Below, one piece after another: positions 1 through 6,504 of a stretch of 19,539 nucleotides of DNA. A program made the translations under genes and the position numbers. This stretch comes from CALXVA01 sp964587175 (GTDB lineage Bacteria > Bacillota > Clostridia > TANB77 > CAG-508). Position 1 is the stretch's first letter, and every line of letters begins with the position of its first letter. A model generated the notes under the pieces. It was not told the origin of the DNA. It saw only the letters and a program-made list of their open reading frames with translations, and did no database searches. The DNA is taken from NCBI GenBank assembly GCA_964587175.1, contig CAZPKK010000026.1:1-19539 (forward strand), given 5' to 3'.

Positions 1-127
1 TATTATATCATTATGAAAAATAAATACAATATTTTTAACAAAAATTATAAAAATGTATATGTATGTAAGTATACCACCAAAATTATGTATTTCATCATTC
101 ATGGGATACCTAAAAGGGAAAAGTACA

Positions 128-874
128 TTATTTAACCTCCTTAAATCCATTTCTGCTCCATAACCAAAGCGGTGTATGAATATCTATTGGTTTATATTTT
201 GTATTTTTAAATAATTCTTGCCATATATCTATAACAATTTGTTGAACATTACTAGAATTTAATTCATCATCAGTAATCAATCCTAATTTATGAGTTGCTT
301 TGCACACATGAGTATCTGGCGCGACAGTTAAATCTTGTATATTTTTATATTTCCTATCAGTATATTGATAAATTACATACATCCAATAATTGCATATTTT
401 TGTTCCAGATAAATATGGGAACTTCTTTTTATTATCTTTTTGTATAAAGTTTCTAATTTTATCTACATCATTATCTAATGTATCAAATAACCTTCTTATA
501 TCGCCATCAAATAATTCTACAAAAGTGTTACAAAGTGATAACCATATTTCAGTTTGCTTTTGTTTTTGTAGTGCAACTTTATATTTCGTTAAAGCTTGTT
601 GTACTTCTTCAAAAGACTTTTTTAAACACATTTTAGGATCAAATACAAATCTAGTTTGTTCATCAGTATAAGTTTTTAACGCACTTTCCCAAAGTGTGTA
701 AGAATTTCTTTGATAATTTAGTGCCATCGGCAAAGTAAAATATAAATAATTTTCTAAACTGGAGCTTTCAAAATGTGGATTGGCATCTTCTGGCATTACT
801 TCTCCACCAAGTTCTCCATTTTTATACATTACAATGAGTTTATCAACTCTATCTAATATTTCTTCTTTATTCAT
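128..874 (-). CDS. Divergent HhH-GPD (8-oxoguanine glycosylase-like) protein, tentative
   Basis: The protein has 248 residues from the chosen ATG. Counting from an in-frame GTG four codons upstream (886), residues 156-171 (FPYLSGTKICNYWMYV) resemble the helix-hairpin-helix of HhH-GPD base-excision glycosylases, and residues 190-203 (PDTHVCKATHKLGL) resemble the conserved VDTHVxRVxxRLG segment. This would give K163 as Schiff-base lysine and D191 as catalytic aspartate, 28 residues apart. That gap is wider than in OGG1 and closer to the archaeal AGOG branch. If correct, it excises oxidised purines and may nick DNA in the cytoplasm. I start it at ATG 874 because GGAGG lies 5 nt upstream; the GTG at 886 would place that site inside the gene. 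It appears monocistronic, with its -35 box supplied by the 90-bp repeat. The family call is inferred from motifs; the first 140 residues I do not recognise. Confidence 0.5.
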   Translation of the reverse strand: MNKEEILDRVDKLIVMYKNGELGGEVMPEDANPHFESSSLENYLYFTLPMALNYQRNSYTLWESALKTYTDEQTRFVFDPKMCLKKSFEEVQQALTKYKVALQKQKQTEIWLSLCNTFVELFDGDIRRLFDTLDNDVDKIRNFIQKDNKKKFPYLSGTKICNYWMYVIYQYTDRKYKNIQDLTVAPDTHVCKATHKLGLITDDELNSSNVQQIVIDIWQELFKNTKYKPIDIHTPLWLWSRNGFKEVK

Positions 875-915
875 AACTGCCTCCACTTACAACTTCAAAA
901 TAATTTAATAACAAA

Positions 916-944
916 ATTATACTACTTAAAGCAAATTTTTTCCA
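916..944 (-). promoter_or_regulatory. Promoter of the glycosylase-like gene, -35 supplied by the repeat
   Basis: On the minus strand there is TGGAAA (939-944), a 17-nt spacer and TATAAT (916-921). The -35 box matches TTGACA at 4 of 6 positions and spans the end of the 90-bp repeat. The same arrangement occurs at 5130-5158. The predicted leader is about 35 nt. Confidence 0.55.
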
Positions 945-1030
945 TACTCCCATTGAAATTTAATATTAATTCATATATAATGTTTTTAGAAAGGGAACAG
1001 AGTTCGTAACTTGTATGTGATTTGCTCCAT
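941..1030 (-). repeat. 90-bp interspersed repeat, copy 1
   Basis: It matches 5155-5244 at 84 of 90 positions, without gaps; the 47 bp distal to the downstream gene are identical. On the minus strand it holds a 14-codon frame, MEQITYKLRTLFPF then stop (986-1030), with no clear ribosome binding site. A short hairpin (AGTT-CGT-AACT, extended by ACA/TGT with one bulged G) lies inside it. There is no transposase and no obvious target duplication. Confidence 0.85.
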
Positions 1031-1145
1031 TTGAAAATAACGATTCTTTGTCAATAGTTGGAGTTTTACCTACCCTAACTAATATTATAGAACCTAATGT
1101 ATAAATTTATTAAGCAATTCATATAATATATTTAACTTAACCCTC

Positions 1146-1161
1146 TACTACTTTCGTAGTA
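1146..1161 (+). other. Short hairpin in intergenic region
   Basis: TACTAC-TTTC-GTAGTA is a 6-bp stem with a tetraloop, in the non-coding stretch between the repeat and the toxin remnant. The rest of 1031-1145 is AT-rich and I recognise nothing in it. The hairpin may belong with the terminator-like stem at 1184-1212. Confidence 0.4.
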
Positions 1162-1183
1162 AGACGGGAGCCTAAATGATTTT

Positions 1184-1212
1184 GGAGAGTTCTAGCAACT
1201 CTCCTTTTAAAT
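1184..1212 (+). terminator. Terminator-like hairpin
   Basis: GGAGAGTT-CTAGC-AACTCTCC is a perfect 8-bp stem followed on the plus strand by TTTT. It sits just beyond the stop of the toxin remnant, which runs on the minus strand. For that strand there is no T run, so it may terminate a short plus-strand transcript, or be a weak relic. Confidence 0.45.
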
Positions 1213-1219
1213 GTAAAAT

Positions 1220-1429
1220 TTACTTTGTGAAAAATTTAATAATTTGTTTATCAATCAAATCAAGAGAATTATTAGAAATTTTTACATTTCTTCTTACAGT
1301 ATCTTTAAAAATTCTTTGCTTACTAATTGTTGTTATTTGATTGATTAATGCAATACTGTCTTTTTTCATTTTAGAAATTTCATTTTCCATTTTTTCAATA
1401 TATTTTTGCTCTTTTCCAAAAAAGTTGGA
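1220..1429 (-). pseudogene. 3' remnant of a PemK/MazF-family toxin gene
   Basis: An open frame of about 70 codons ends at 1220 and is closed by an in-frame stop at 1430-1432. The first ATG (1390) would give only 56 residues. The peptide DSIALINQITTISKQRIF followed by a lysine-rich tail matches the C-terminal part of PemK/MazF endoribonucleases, where a DS-x-L-x-EQI-T-x-SK-x-RI segment precedes the last helix. The N-terminal beta-barrel with the catalytic Arg is missing, and I see no ribosome binding site. No antitoxin gene is present next to it. I infer a decayed, non-functional toxin, and a sign that mobile or accessory DNA passed through here. Identification rests on one short conserved segment. 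Confidence 0.6.
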
Positions 1430-1447
1430 TTAAATTAGAGAAAATAC

Positions 1448-1476
1448 TTTACAAGCGCAAATATACGTTCTATACT
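1448..1476 (+). promoter_or_regulatory. Promoter of the ORF6N gene
   Basis: TTTACA (1448-1453), a 17-nt spacer and TATACT (1471-1476) make a strong sigma-A type promoter. It lies 32 nt upstream of the start codon at 1509. Confidence 0.7.
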
Positions 1477-1508
1477 AAAATAGTAACCTGATATAAGGAT
1501 GTGAATCT

Positions 1509-2420
1509 ATGGAAGAAAACAAATTATCAATTCAAAATGAAATATCTAATGAGGAGATAAAAAATTTAATATATACCATAAGAGGAAAACAAGTAATGCT
1601 AGATAGTGATGTAGCTATGTTATATCATTATGAAACTAAAAATGTAAATAAAGCTGTAAAAAGAAATATTGATAGATTTCCAGAAGATTTTTGTTTTCAG
1701 CTTACTAAGGATGAAATGGATAAAATGTGGTTCCAAAATGGAACCACATCAAAGGGAGAAAAGAATAAATATAGAAGTGAAAAATATTTGCCTTATGCAT
1801 TTACAGAGCAAGGAATAGCAATGCTATCAGGAGTATTAAAAAACGATATTGCAATAGAAGTAAGTATAAATATTATGCGAGCATTTATAGAAATGAGAAA
1901 ATTCATAAATACTAATAAAAATTTATTTGAAAAAGTAATTAACATTGAAAATAAAATGGACAAAAAGTTCATTGAACAAGACAAGAAATTTGATATAATA
2001 TTTGATCAATTGCAACTCGAAGAAAACATAAAGCAAAGAATATTTTTTGATGGTCAAATATATGATGCATATAGCTTAATTATAGATATTATAAAAAGAG
2101 CAAATAAGAAAATTTTAGTTATAGATAATTATATTGATGATAGTGTTTTGAAAATGCTAGCTAAAAAGAAGAATAATGTAGAAGTAGTTATTTTAACATC
2201 TGATAAAAGTAATATTCAAAATATAGATATTCAAAAATTTAATAAAGAATATCCTATCTTAAAAGTTGCTAAAACGAATAAATTTCATGATAGATTTATT
2301 ATTATAGATAACAAAGAAATGTATCATTTAGGTGCTTCAATAAAAGACTTAGGCAAAAAATGTTTTGGAATTAATAAAATAGAAGATAAAGAAATTATAG
2401 AAAAAATAATTAATTTGTAA
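1509..2420 (+). CDS. ORF6N domain protein with phospholipase-D-like C-terminal domain
   Basis: The protein has 303 residues. Residues about 12-130 are an ORF6N domain of the KilA-N/Bro group, a DNA-binding module typical of phages and mobile DNA: IRGKQVMLDSDVAMLYHYET near the start and PYAFTEQGIAMLSGVLKN at 95-112. Residues 137-175 look like a coiled-coil linker. Residues 177-303 contain HDRFIIID (260-267) followed by HLGASIKDLG, which resembles one H-x-K/R-x4-D half-site of the phospholipase D/nuclease superfamily; single half-sites work as dimers in Nuc-type enzymes. It could bind DNA and cut or sense nucleic acid, but the function is unknown. AAGGATGTG precedes the ATG, and the gene has its own promoter and terminator. 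The ORF6N call is firm; the PLD-like reading is inference from the motif. Confidence 0.85.
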   Translation: MEENKLSIQNEISNEEIKNLIYTIRGKQVMLDSDVAMLYHYETKNVNKAVKRNIDRFPEDFCFQLTKDEMDKMWFQNGTTSKGEKNKYRSEKYLPYAFTEQGIAMLSGVLKNDIAIEVSINIMRAFIEMRKFINTNKNLFEKVINIENKMDKKFIEQDKKFDIIFDQLQLEENIKQRIFFDGQIYDAYSLIIDIIKRANKKILVIDNYIDDSVLKMLAKKKNNVEVVILTSDKSNIQNIDIQKFNKEYPILKVAKTNKFHDRFIIIDNKEMYHLGASIKDLGKKCFGINKIEDKEIIEKIINL

Positions 2421-2428
2421 ATACATAA

Positions 2429-2469
2429 AAAGACAATGCGAGACTAAATTAAATTTAGGCATTGTCTTT
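2429..2469. terminator. Bidirectional terminator after the ORF6N gene
   Basis: AAAGACAATGC and GCATTGTCTTT form an 11-bp stem around a 19-nt AT-rich loop. Read on the minus strand the stem runs directly into five T residues; read on the plus strand it is followed by TTT-AAC-TTTT. It can serve both converging directions. Confidence 0.7.
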
Positions 2470-2607
2470 AACTTTTATTTCACATAGTATTTTAGGTTTT
2501 TGAATTTCTTTATTGTTGGTAACTGTCTCCCTCTTCTGTTTTAATTGGTGATTATTCTTTCTTAATATGTCCTCATAAAATTGATACTGTAAATTTGTTG
2601 TCGCCAT
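2455..2607 (-). CDS. Possible small protein of 50 residues, unknown
   Basis: An ATG-started frame of 50 codons reads MATTNLQYQFYEDILRKNNH at its start and ends VKDNA then stop. It lies downstream of the SDR gene on the same strand (33-bp gap), and its stop falls inside the terminator stem. GGGG lies about 11 nt upstream of the ATG, a weak and distant ribosome binding site. The composition (Lys, Asn, Gln, Glu rich, no internal stop) is protein-like but matches nothing I know. It may be a real tail gene of the SDR unit, a fragment of a lost mobile element, or chance. Confidence 0.3.
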   Translation of the reverse strand: MATTNLQYQFYEDILRKNNHQLKQKRETVTNNKEIQKPKILCEIKVKDNA

Positions 2608-2640
2608 TGGTACATGTCCCCAAAAATATACAGTTTGTTA

Positions 2641-3393
2641 TTATTTTAAAAGTATTCCACCATTAACATTTATATTTTCGCCATTAATATAATCTGCCTT
2701 ATCACTTAATAAAAATAATACTGTATGAACTATATCACTTACTTCTCCCAGTCTACCACTTGGATTTTTTAATGATGTTTCTTTTATTTCTTCTTCAGAA
2801 TAACTTTTCTTGGCTAGAGGTGTTAGCGTCATAGAAGGACTAACAGTATTTACTTTAACATTATATTTAGGTGTTAATTCTAATGCACAACATTTAGTTA
2901 GCATTATAGTCGCAGCTTCACTTGTACAGTATGCTACAGAATCCTCCATTGGTTTAGTACCTAACCTAGATGCTATATTTACTATTCTTGGAACTTTAGA
3001 TTTCTTTAATAGTGGAATTGCATATTTTATACATAGCCATCTGCCAACAACATTTACATCCAACTCTTTTCTATATTCCTCTGTGGTTAAATCCTCAATA
3101 GAAAAAATCTCATCATATACTGCATTATTGACTATTCCATCCAATCCACCAAACTTTTCTTCAATTTGTTTATACATATTCTTAACATCAGCTTCATTTG
3201 AAACATCTGCTTTTATAAATAAAGTATTTTCTTTAAATTCTTTAAACATATTTTTTGTTAAATTTGCATTTTCCTGATTATGGGCATAGTTAATGACAAC
3301 TTTTGCTCCATTTTCTAGTAATTCTTTTGCAATACCTTGACCTATGCCAGAGGTAGAACCTGTTACCAAATAAATTTTGTCTGAAAAAAACAT
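2641..3393 (-). CDS. Short-chain dehydrogenase/reductase family protein lacking the catalytic lysine
   Basis: It is a classical-length SDR of 250 residues with a Rossmann fold. TGSTSGIG (11-18) is the nucleotide-binding glycine motif, NNAV (89-92) stands where NNAG is usual, N114 is the conserved helix-4 asparagine, and S142 and Y155 are two catalytic residues. The YxxxK motif reads YCTSE, so the catalytic lysine is E159; the codon is GAA where AAA would give lysine. The end, INGENINVNGG, is typical of the family. Without the lysine, normal NAD(P)H oxidoreductase chemistry is doubtful, so it may be a binding or regulatory partner of the SDR encoded just upstream. AAAGGAG lies right after the stop of that gene (16 nt between genes), implying one operon with coupled translation. 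The substrate is unknown. Confidence 0.9.
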   Translation of the reverse strand: MFFSDKIYLVTGSTSGIGQGIAKELLENGAKVVINYAHNQENANLTKNMFKEFKENTLFIKADVSNEADVKNMYKQIEEKFGGLDGIVNNAVYDEIFSIEDLTTEEYRKELDVNVVGRWLCIKYAIPLLKKSKVPRIVNIASRLGTKPMEDSVAYCTSEAATIMLTKCCALELTPKYNVKVNTVSPSMTLTPLAKKSYSEEEIKETSLKNPSGRLGEVSDIVHTVLFLLSDKADYINGENINVNGGILLK

Positions 3394-3409
3394 ACTTAAT
3401 CATCTCCTT

Positions 3410-5089
3410 TTAATAATTCTTTATATGCCTTACCTCAATGCTAGGTATCGTAATTTCGTGTGGCAAATCAAATATATACTTTACTGTTTTAGCAACATCT
3501 TCTGACGTTAATCCCGTTTCCATTATTTCTTTTGGTAGTGGATTTTTTGCCCTTTTATAAAAATCTGTACAAATCAACCCAGGACATACATCTGTTATCT
3601 TTATATTATTTTTTGCCAAGTCATCTTGAATTGCTTTCCTAAAGGCATTTGTACTATGTTTTGTTGCATTATAAATTGGAAATGGTGGCTCACACATAAC
3701 ACCGCTTTGTGAATTAATATTTATTATTTGACCATAACCTTGATTTTTCATAATAGGAAATATACTTTTTATCATAGCAATAGTTCCAAACACATTAGTG
3801 TCAATTACACGTTTAATTCTATCCAAAGTGTTCATTTCATCAAATACAGGTTGTTGTAATTTTGACATGTTACCGGAAATCCACATACCTGCACAATTAA
3901 TTAGACAATCAATTTTAATATATTTTTTATTAACTTTAGATATTATTTCACTTATCTGATCTGCATCACTTAAATCGCATACATAATAATCTTTATTTAA
4001 TTCTTTTGCAGTTTTTTCTAGTCCCTTATCATCAATATCAATCAATATTAGATTTTCATTTTTTAATATTTGTGCAACTGCTTTTCCAACACCATTTGCA
4101 GCACCAGTAATAATTACATTTTTCATATTCAATTCCTCCAAATCTTCTTCATAAAATAACTTTATACTATAAGATTCCATTAAAGCCCCAATATTTCCTT
4201 TTTCGAAAAACATATCTCTGAGTTCAAAATAATCAAACATAGCAAAGTGTAATCCTAGAATCGTTTTAGTTTTTTCTTTAGTAATATATCGCCACTTACC
4301 AATTGTCATAATATTTTTAATCATTTCATTATAAAACATCATCAATGTAACCTTATAATCGTATTCAACAAATATATTTTTTATATTGAATTCATATCTA
4401 TTACCAATGTCTTTACTTTCCAAAATATAAACAGAATCGCCATTTTTCTCTAACAATGTCTCCTTATTATCAGGATTTGTCAACGCTATTGCACCATTTC
4501 CAATAAACATACTCAGCCCATGTTTAAATGAATTATACTCAGACATACTTTGTAATTGTTGTGCACACATACTAATCCATTCTTTTAAATTGTTAAACTG
4601 CTTTTCTGTTAATCCACTTTCTTTATAATCTCTTCCACCAATTATTACTAGCGAAATTGTCTCATTACCGTTTAATCTATCATTAAGATGTTCAAAATCT
4701 TTTCTTGCAATTTGATTTAAGTATTTATGATATTCTCTATTATCCATTGCTGTTAATTCAATCAATGGAGATGGTTTAAATAGTGCATGTGATATAAACA
4801 ATCTCATAAAAGTTTCCAAACAATGATAGTATTCACTAACTATTTCACTTTTAGCAAAAGAAGATAGCTTATCTATGTCTGTAGAATTCAATGTTTTGAA
4901 TTCTATCTTTCCTAACTTGTAATTTTGAGTTGATAATTTATCAATGTTTTCTTTTGTATTAGATAGTAAATCAACTAATGTTGTTATTTTTATATCAAAA
5001 TAATCAATCATATAATCCCTATAAAACATCTTGTTAATATCATCTTCTTGACCGGGTAAAAGACCTTCCTTTGGACCAGGTTTACTCAC
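3410..5089 (-). CDS. Unknown N-terminal domain fused to a short-chain dehydrogenase
   Basis: The open frame has 559 codons and starts at GTG (5087-5089), with GGAGG 7 nt upstream. Residues 1-320 are not recognised; they contain R96-LFIS-H101, an R-x4-H pattern like that of HEPN domains, and YNSFKHGL (185-192). Residues 322-559 are a complete SDR: TGAANGVG (328-335), D351 at the end of beta-2 suggesting NAD(H), NCAG (398-401), N432, S460, Y473 and K477 (YNATK). All catalytic residues are present. The SDR begins at an internal ATG (4124-4126) preceded by GGAGG at 8 nt, so a free 238-residue SDR may also be made. The gene heads an operon with the lysine-less SDR. The HEPN idea is only a motif hint, and the substrate is unknown. 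A lost stop codon between two former genes would also explain the layout. Confidence 0.85.
   Translation of the reverse strand: MSKPGPKEGLLPGQEDDINKMFYRDYMIDYFDIKITTLVDLLSNTKENIDKLSTQNYKLGKIEFKTLNSTDIDKLSSFAKSEIVSEYYHCLETFMRLFISHALFKPSPLIELTAMDNREYHKYLNQIARKDFEHLNDRLNGNETISLVIIGGRDYKESGLTEKQFNNLKEWISMCAQQLQSMSEYNSFKHGLSMFIGNGAIALTNPDNKETLLEKNGDSVYILESKDIGNRYEFNIKNIFVEYDYKVTLMMFYNEMIKNIMTIGKWRYITKEKTKTILGLHFAMFDYFELRDMFFEKGNIGALMESYSIKLFYEEDLEELNMKNVIITGAANGVGKAVAQILKNENLILIDIDDKGLEKTAKELNKDYYVCDLSDADQISEIISKVNKKYIKIDCLINCAGMWISGNMSKLQQPVFDEMNTLDRIKRVIDTNVFGTIAMIKSIFPIMKNQGYGQIININSQSGVMCEPPFPIYNATKHSTNAFRKAIQDDLAKNNIKITDVCPGLICTDFYKRAKNPLPKEIMETGLTSEDVAKTVKYIFDLPHEITIPSIEVRHIKNY
4124..4139 (-). 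promoter_or_regulatory. Internal ribosome binding site and start for the SDR domain
   Basis: On the minus strand GGAGG (4135-4139), 8 nt and ATG (4124-4126) sit in frame inside the fused gene, exactly where the SDR domain begins (MKNVIITGA). The site is as strong as the one at the annotated gene start and uses ATG rather than GTG. Confidence 0.6.
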
Positions 5090-5129
5090 AATTCCACCTC
5101 CAAACTATAATAAAGAAAATTACACTATA

Positions 5130-5158
5130 ATTATACTATAAAATAATATAATTCTCCA
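5130..5158 (-). promoter_or_regulatory. Promoter of the SDR operon, -35 supplied by the repeat
   Basis: On the minus strand there is TGGAGA (5153-5158), a 17-nt spacer and TATAAT (5130-5135). The geometry relative to the 90-bp repeat is identical to that at 916-944. The spacers differ in sequence, but both end in AG before TATAAT. Confidence 0.55.
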
Positions 5159-5244
5159 TACCCCCATTGAAATTTAATGACAATTCATATATAATAATTT
5201 TAGAAAGGGAACAGAGTTCGTAACTTGTATGTGATTTGCTCCAT
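5155..5244 (-). repeat. 90-bp interspersed repeat, copy 2
   Basis: Ungapped match to 941-1030 with six mismatches (one near the start, three around AATTCAT, two in the middle). The 14-codon frame MEQITYKLRTLFPF is unchanged. Sequence beyond both ends is unrelated to that of copy 1, so the boundaries are sharp. Confidence 0.85.
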
Positions 5245-5277
5245 CAAGTAAAATCATCGCACCAGACGAAACGATTG

Positions 5278-5304
5278 AATCAACTGTAAAAGGTTGATTT
5301 TTTT
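5278..5304 (+). terminator. Terminator hairpin
   Basis: AATCAAC-TGTAAAAG-GTTGATT is followed by TTTTT. The stem has 7 bp. No intact plus-strand gene precedes it. The frame leading into it (KIIAPDETIESTVKG, stop) looks like the tail of a lost gene that was cut at the repeat boundary. Confidence 0.5.
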
Positions 5305-5429
5305 GTCGCCTTTAACTTGAAAAAGGAAGGATGGTGTGGTATGATTAGGATTGTAAAAAAAAAAAATGATATTATAATAACATTATTAGATGGCATTTGA
5401 TAAGTTTTAATGGAGAGAGGAGATATATG

Positions 5430-5993
5430 ATGAAAAATGTAATGTTAGTCCATGGTTTTAATGGAATTCCTAAGATCTATAAATATTTTAAACAAAAATT
5501 AGAAGAAAAAGGATATAATGTGATTATTCCAGAATTTCCAACAAAAACAGATATAACCATTGATAGATATTATAAAATCTTTGATAAGTACAAGGATATT
5601 TTTAATGGAGAATTAATTGTAATTGCTCATTCAATTGGAAATGCGATGTTTATAAAATACACAAGCAAAAACAATTTAAAAGCAGGATTATATATTAGTT
5701 TGGCTGGTTTTGGAAAAAGTTTTATTGTTAAAGGAAGAGATGATTTAAATAATGTAATAGCACCAATGACAATAACAACAGAAGAAAAAGAAAAGTTTAT
5801 CAATTTAGTAAAAAATCGATATTCAATTTATAGTAATGATGATCATATAGTGCCATTTGAAATTTTACAAGAATTTCCTAAAATCATAGATTCAAATCCT
5901 ATACTGATAGAGGGCATTGGTCATATGGGAAAGAAAAGTGGTTTAGAATCATTACCACAAGTAATAGAGATTATTAACAATGTGGAGAGTTAG
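5430..5993 (+). CDS. RBBP9/YdeN-type alpha/beta hydrolase
   Basis: The protein has 187 residues, the usual size of this small serine hydrolase family. VHGFNG (7-12) is the oxyanion-hole loop; AHSIGN (66-71) is the nucleophile elbow with S68, with Ala in place of the first Gly of GxSxG. YSNDDHIVP carries the acid (D137 or D138), and GIGHMG carries H165. It is expected to be cytoplasmic, with no signal peptide. The natural substrate is unknown; family members act on small esters. AGGAG lies 7 nt before the ATG at 5430; an adjacent ATG at 5427 is 4 nt from it and so less likely, and a TTG at 5397 is rejected. It is a single gene, and I see no clear promoter because the 5305-5400 region is degenerate. 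Confidence 0.85.
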   Translation: MKNVMLVHGFNGIPKIYKYFKQKLEEKGYNVIIPEFPTKTDITIDRYYKIFDKYKDIFNGELIVIAHSIGNAMFIKYTSKNNLKAGLYISLAGFGKSFIVKGRDDLNNVIAPMTITTEEKEKFINLVKNRYSIYSNDDHIVPFEILQEFPKIIDSNPILIEGIGHMGKKSGLESLPQVIEIINNVES

Positions 5994-6090
5994 ATTTAAA
6001 TGAAAATTATAGAAGTAAAAAATATTTACATTTTGGGTAAAATAATAAAAATGTGAATAAAAAAATATAGTAAAATTTTGTTTTTAGTGT

Positions 6091-6096
6091 TATAAT
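6091..6096 (+). promoter_or_regulatory. Extended -10 promoter of the Gly/Pro-rich gene
   Basis: TGTTATAAT gives a TGn extension and a perfect -10 box (6091-6096). The -35 region is poor. It lies 60 nt before the start codon at 6157. Confidence 0.45.
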
Positions 6097-6156
6097 AAAT
6101 TCTGAAAACAAGAAAAGAATAATATGTAGTAACAAAAGTTGAAAGGAGGAGATTTT

Positions 6157-6390
6157 ATGCCAAGATCAGGAGGAGGACCTGGTGGAGGTCCAGGAAGAGG
6201 TGGTCCAGGAGGAGGACCAGGAAGAGGGCCTGGAGGAATGGGACCAAGAGGACCACATGGAGCACCACCACCACATCATTGGGGATGGCGTAGAGGAGGA
6301 CCAGGCTGTGGAGGTTGTTTGTTCAGTTTTCTATTTATAATAGGGATAGGAGTTATAGGAATTTCTGGAATATCCTCACTTATTATGTAG
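6157..6390 (+). CDS. Gly/Pro-rich mini-protein with C-terminal membrane segment
   Basis: The protein has 77 residues. Residues 1-50 are built of glycine, proline and arginine in repeats of the GGGPGRG and GGPGGGPGRG kind, followed by a His/Trp patch (PPPHHWGWRRGG) and CGGC at about 53-56. The last 20 or so residues (FSFLFIIGIGVIGISGISSLIM) form one hydrophobic helix. This predicts a tail-anchored, disordered, basic N-domain with no known fold. AAAGGAGGAG stands 6 nt before the ATG at 6157, a very strong site that rules out the TTG at 6139. The codons are GGA-dominated, so GC content rises sharply here. Function is unknown; a membrane-anchored RNA-, polymer- or metal-binding role can only be guessed. 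Confidence 0.75.
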   Translation: MPRSGGGPGGGPGRGGPGGGPGRGPGGMGPRGPHGAPPPHHWGWRRGGPGCGGCLFSFLFIIGIGVIGISGISSLIM

Positions 6391-6451
6391 TTTAAAAATT
6401 CATACATTGAAAACAGTGATATTCTCAAAGTTGTTTTCATAATATTTAGAT

Positions 6452-6500
6452 AAAGTGAAACTTGATGACAGGATTAATACTGTCATCATTGTTTCACTTT
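6452..6500. terminator. Strong bidirectional terminator
   Basis: AAAGTGAAAC and GTTTCACTTT pair outside, and GATGACAG and CTGTCATC pair inside, separated by tt/att and closed by an 8-nt loop. The A and T ends make it functional in both directions. It closes the mini-protein gene. Confidence 0.75.
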
Positions 6501-6504
6501 TGCT

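Noticed and set aside
1..127. A gene fragment at the left edge
   Set aside because: The stretch is AT-rich with stops in every frame; I see neither a gene nor a clear terminator.
941..1030. The 90-bp repeat as an end of an insertion sequence with transposase
   Set aside because: No transposase fragment adjoins either copy, and the sequence has no terminal inverted repeats or visible target duplications.
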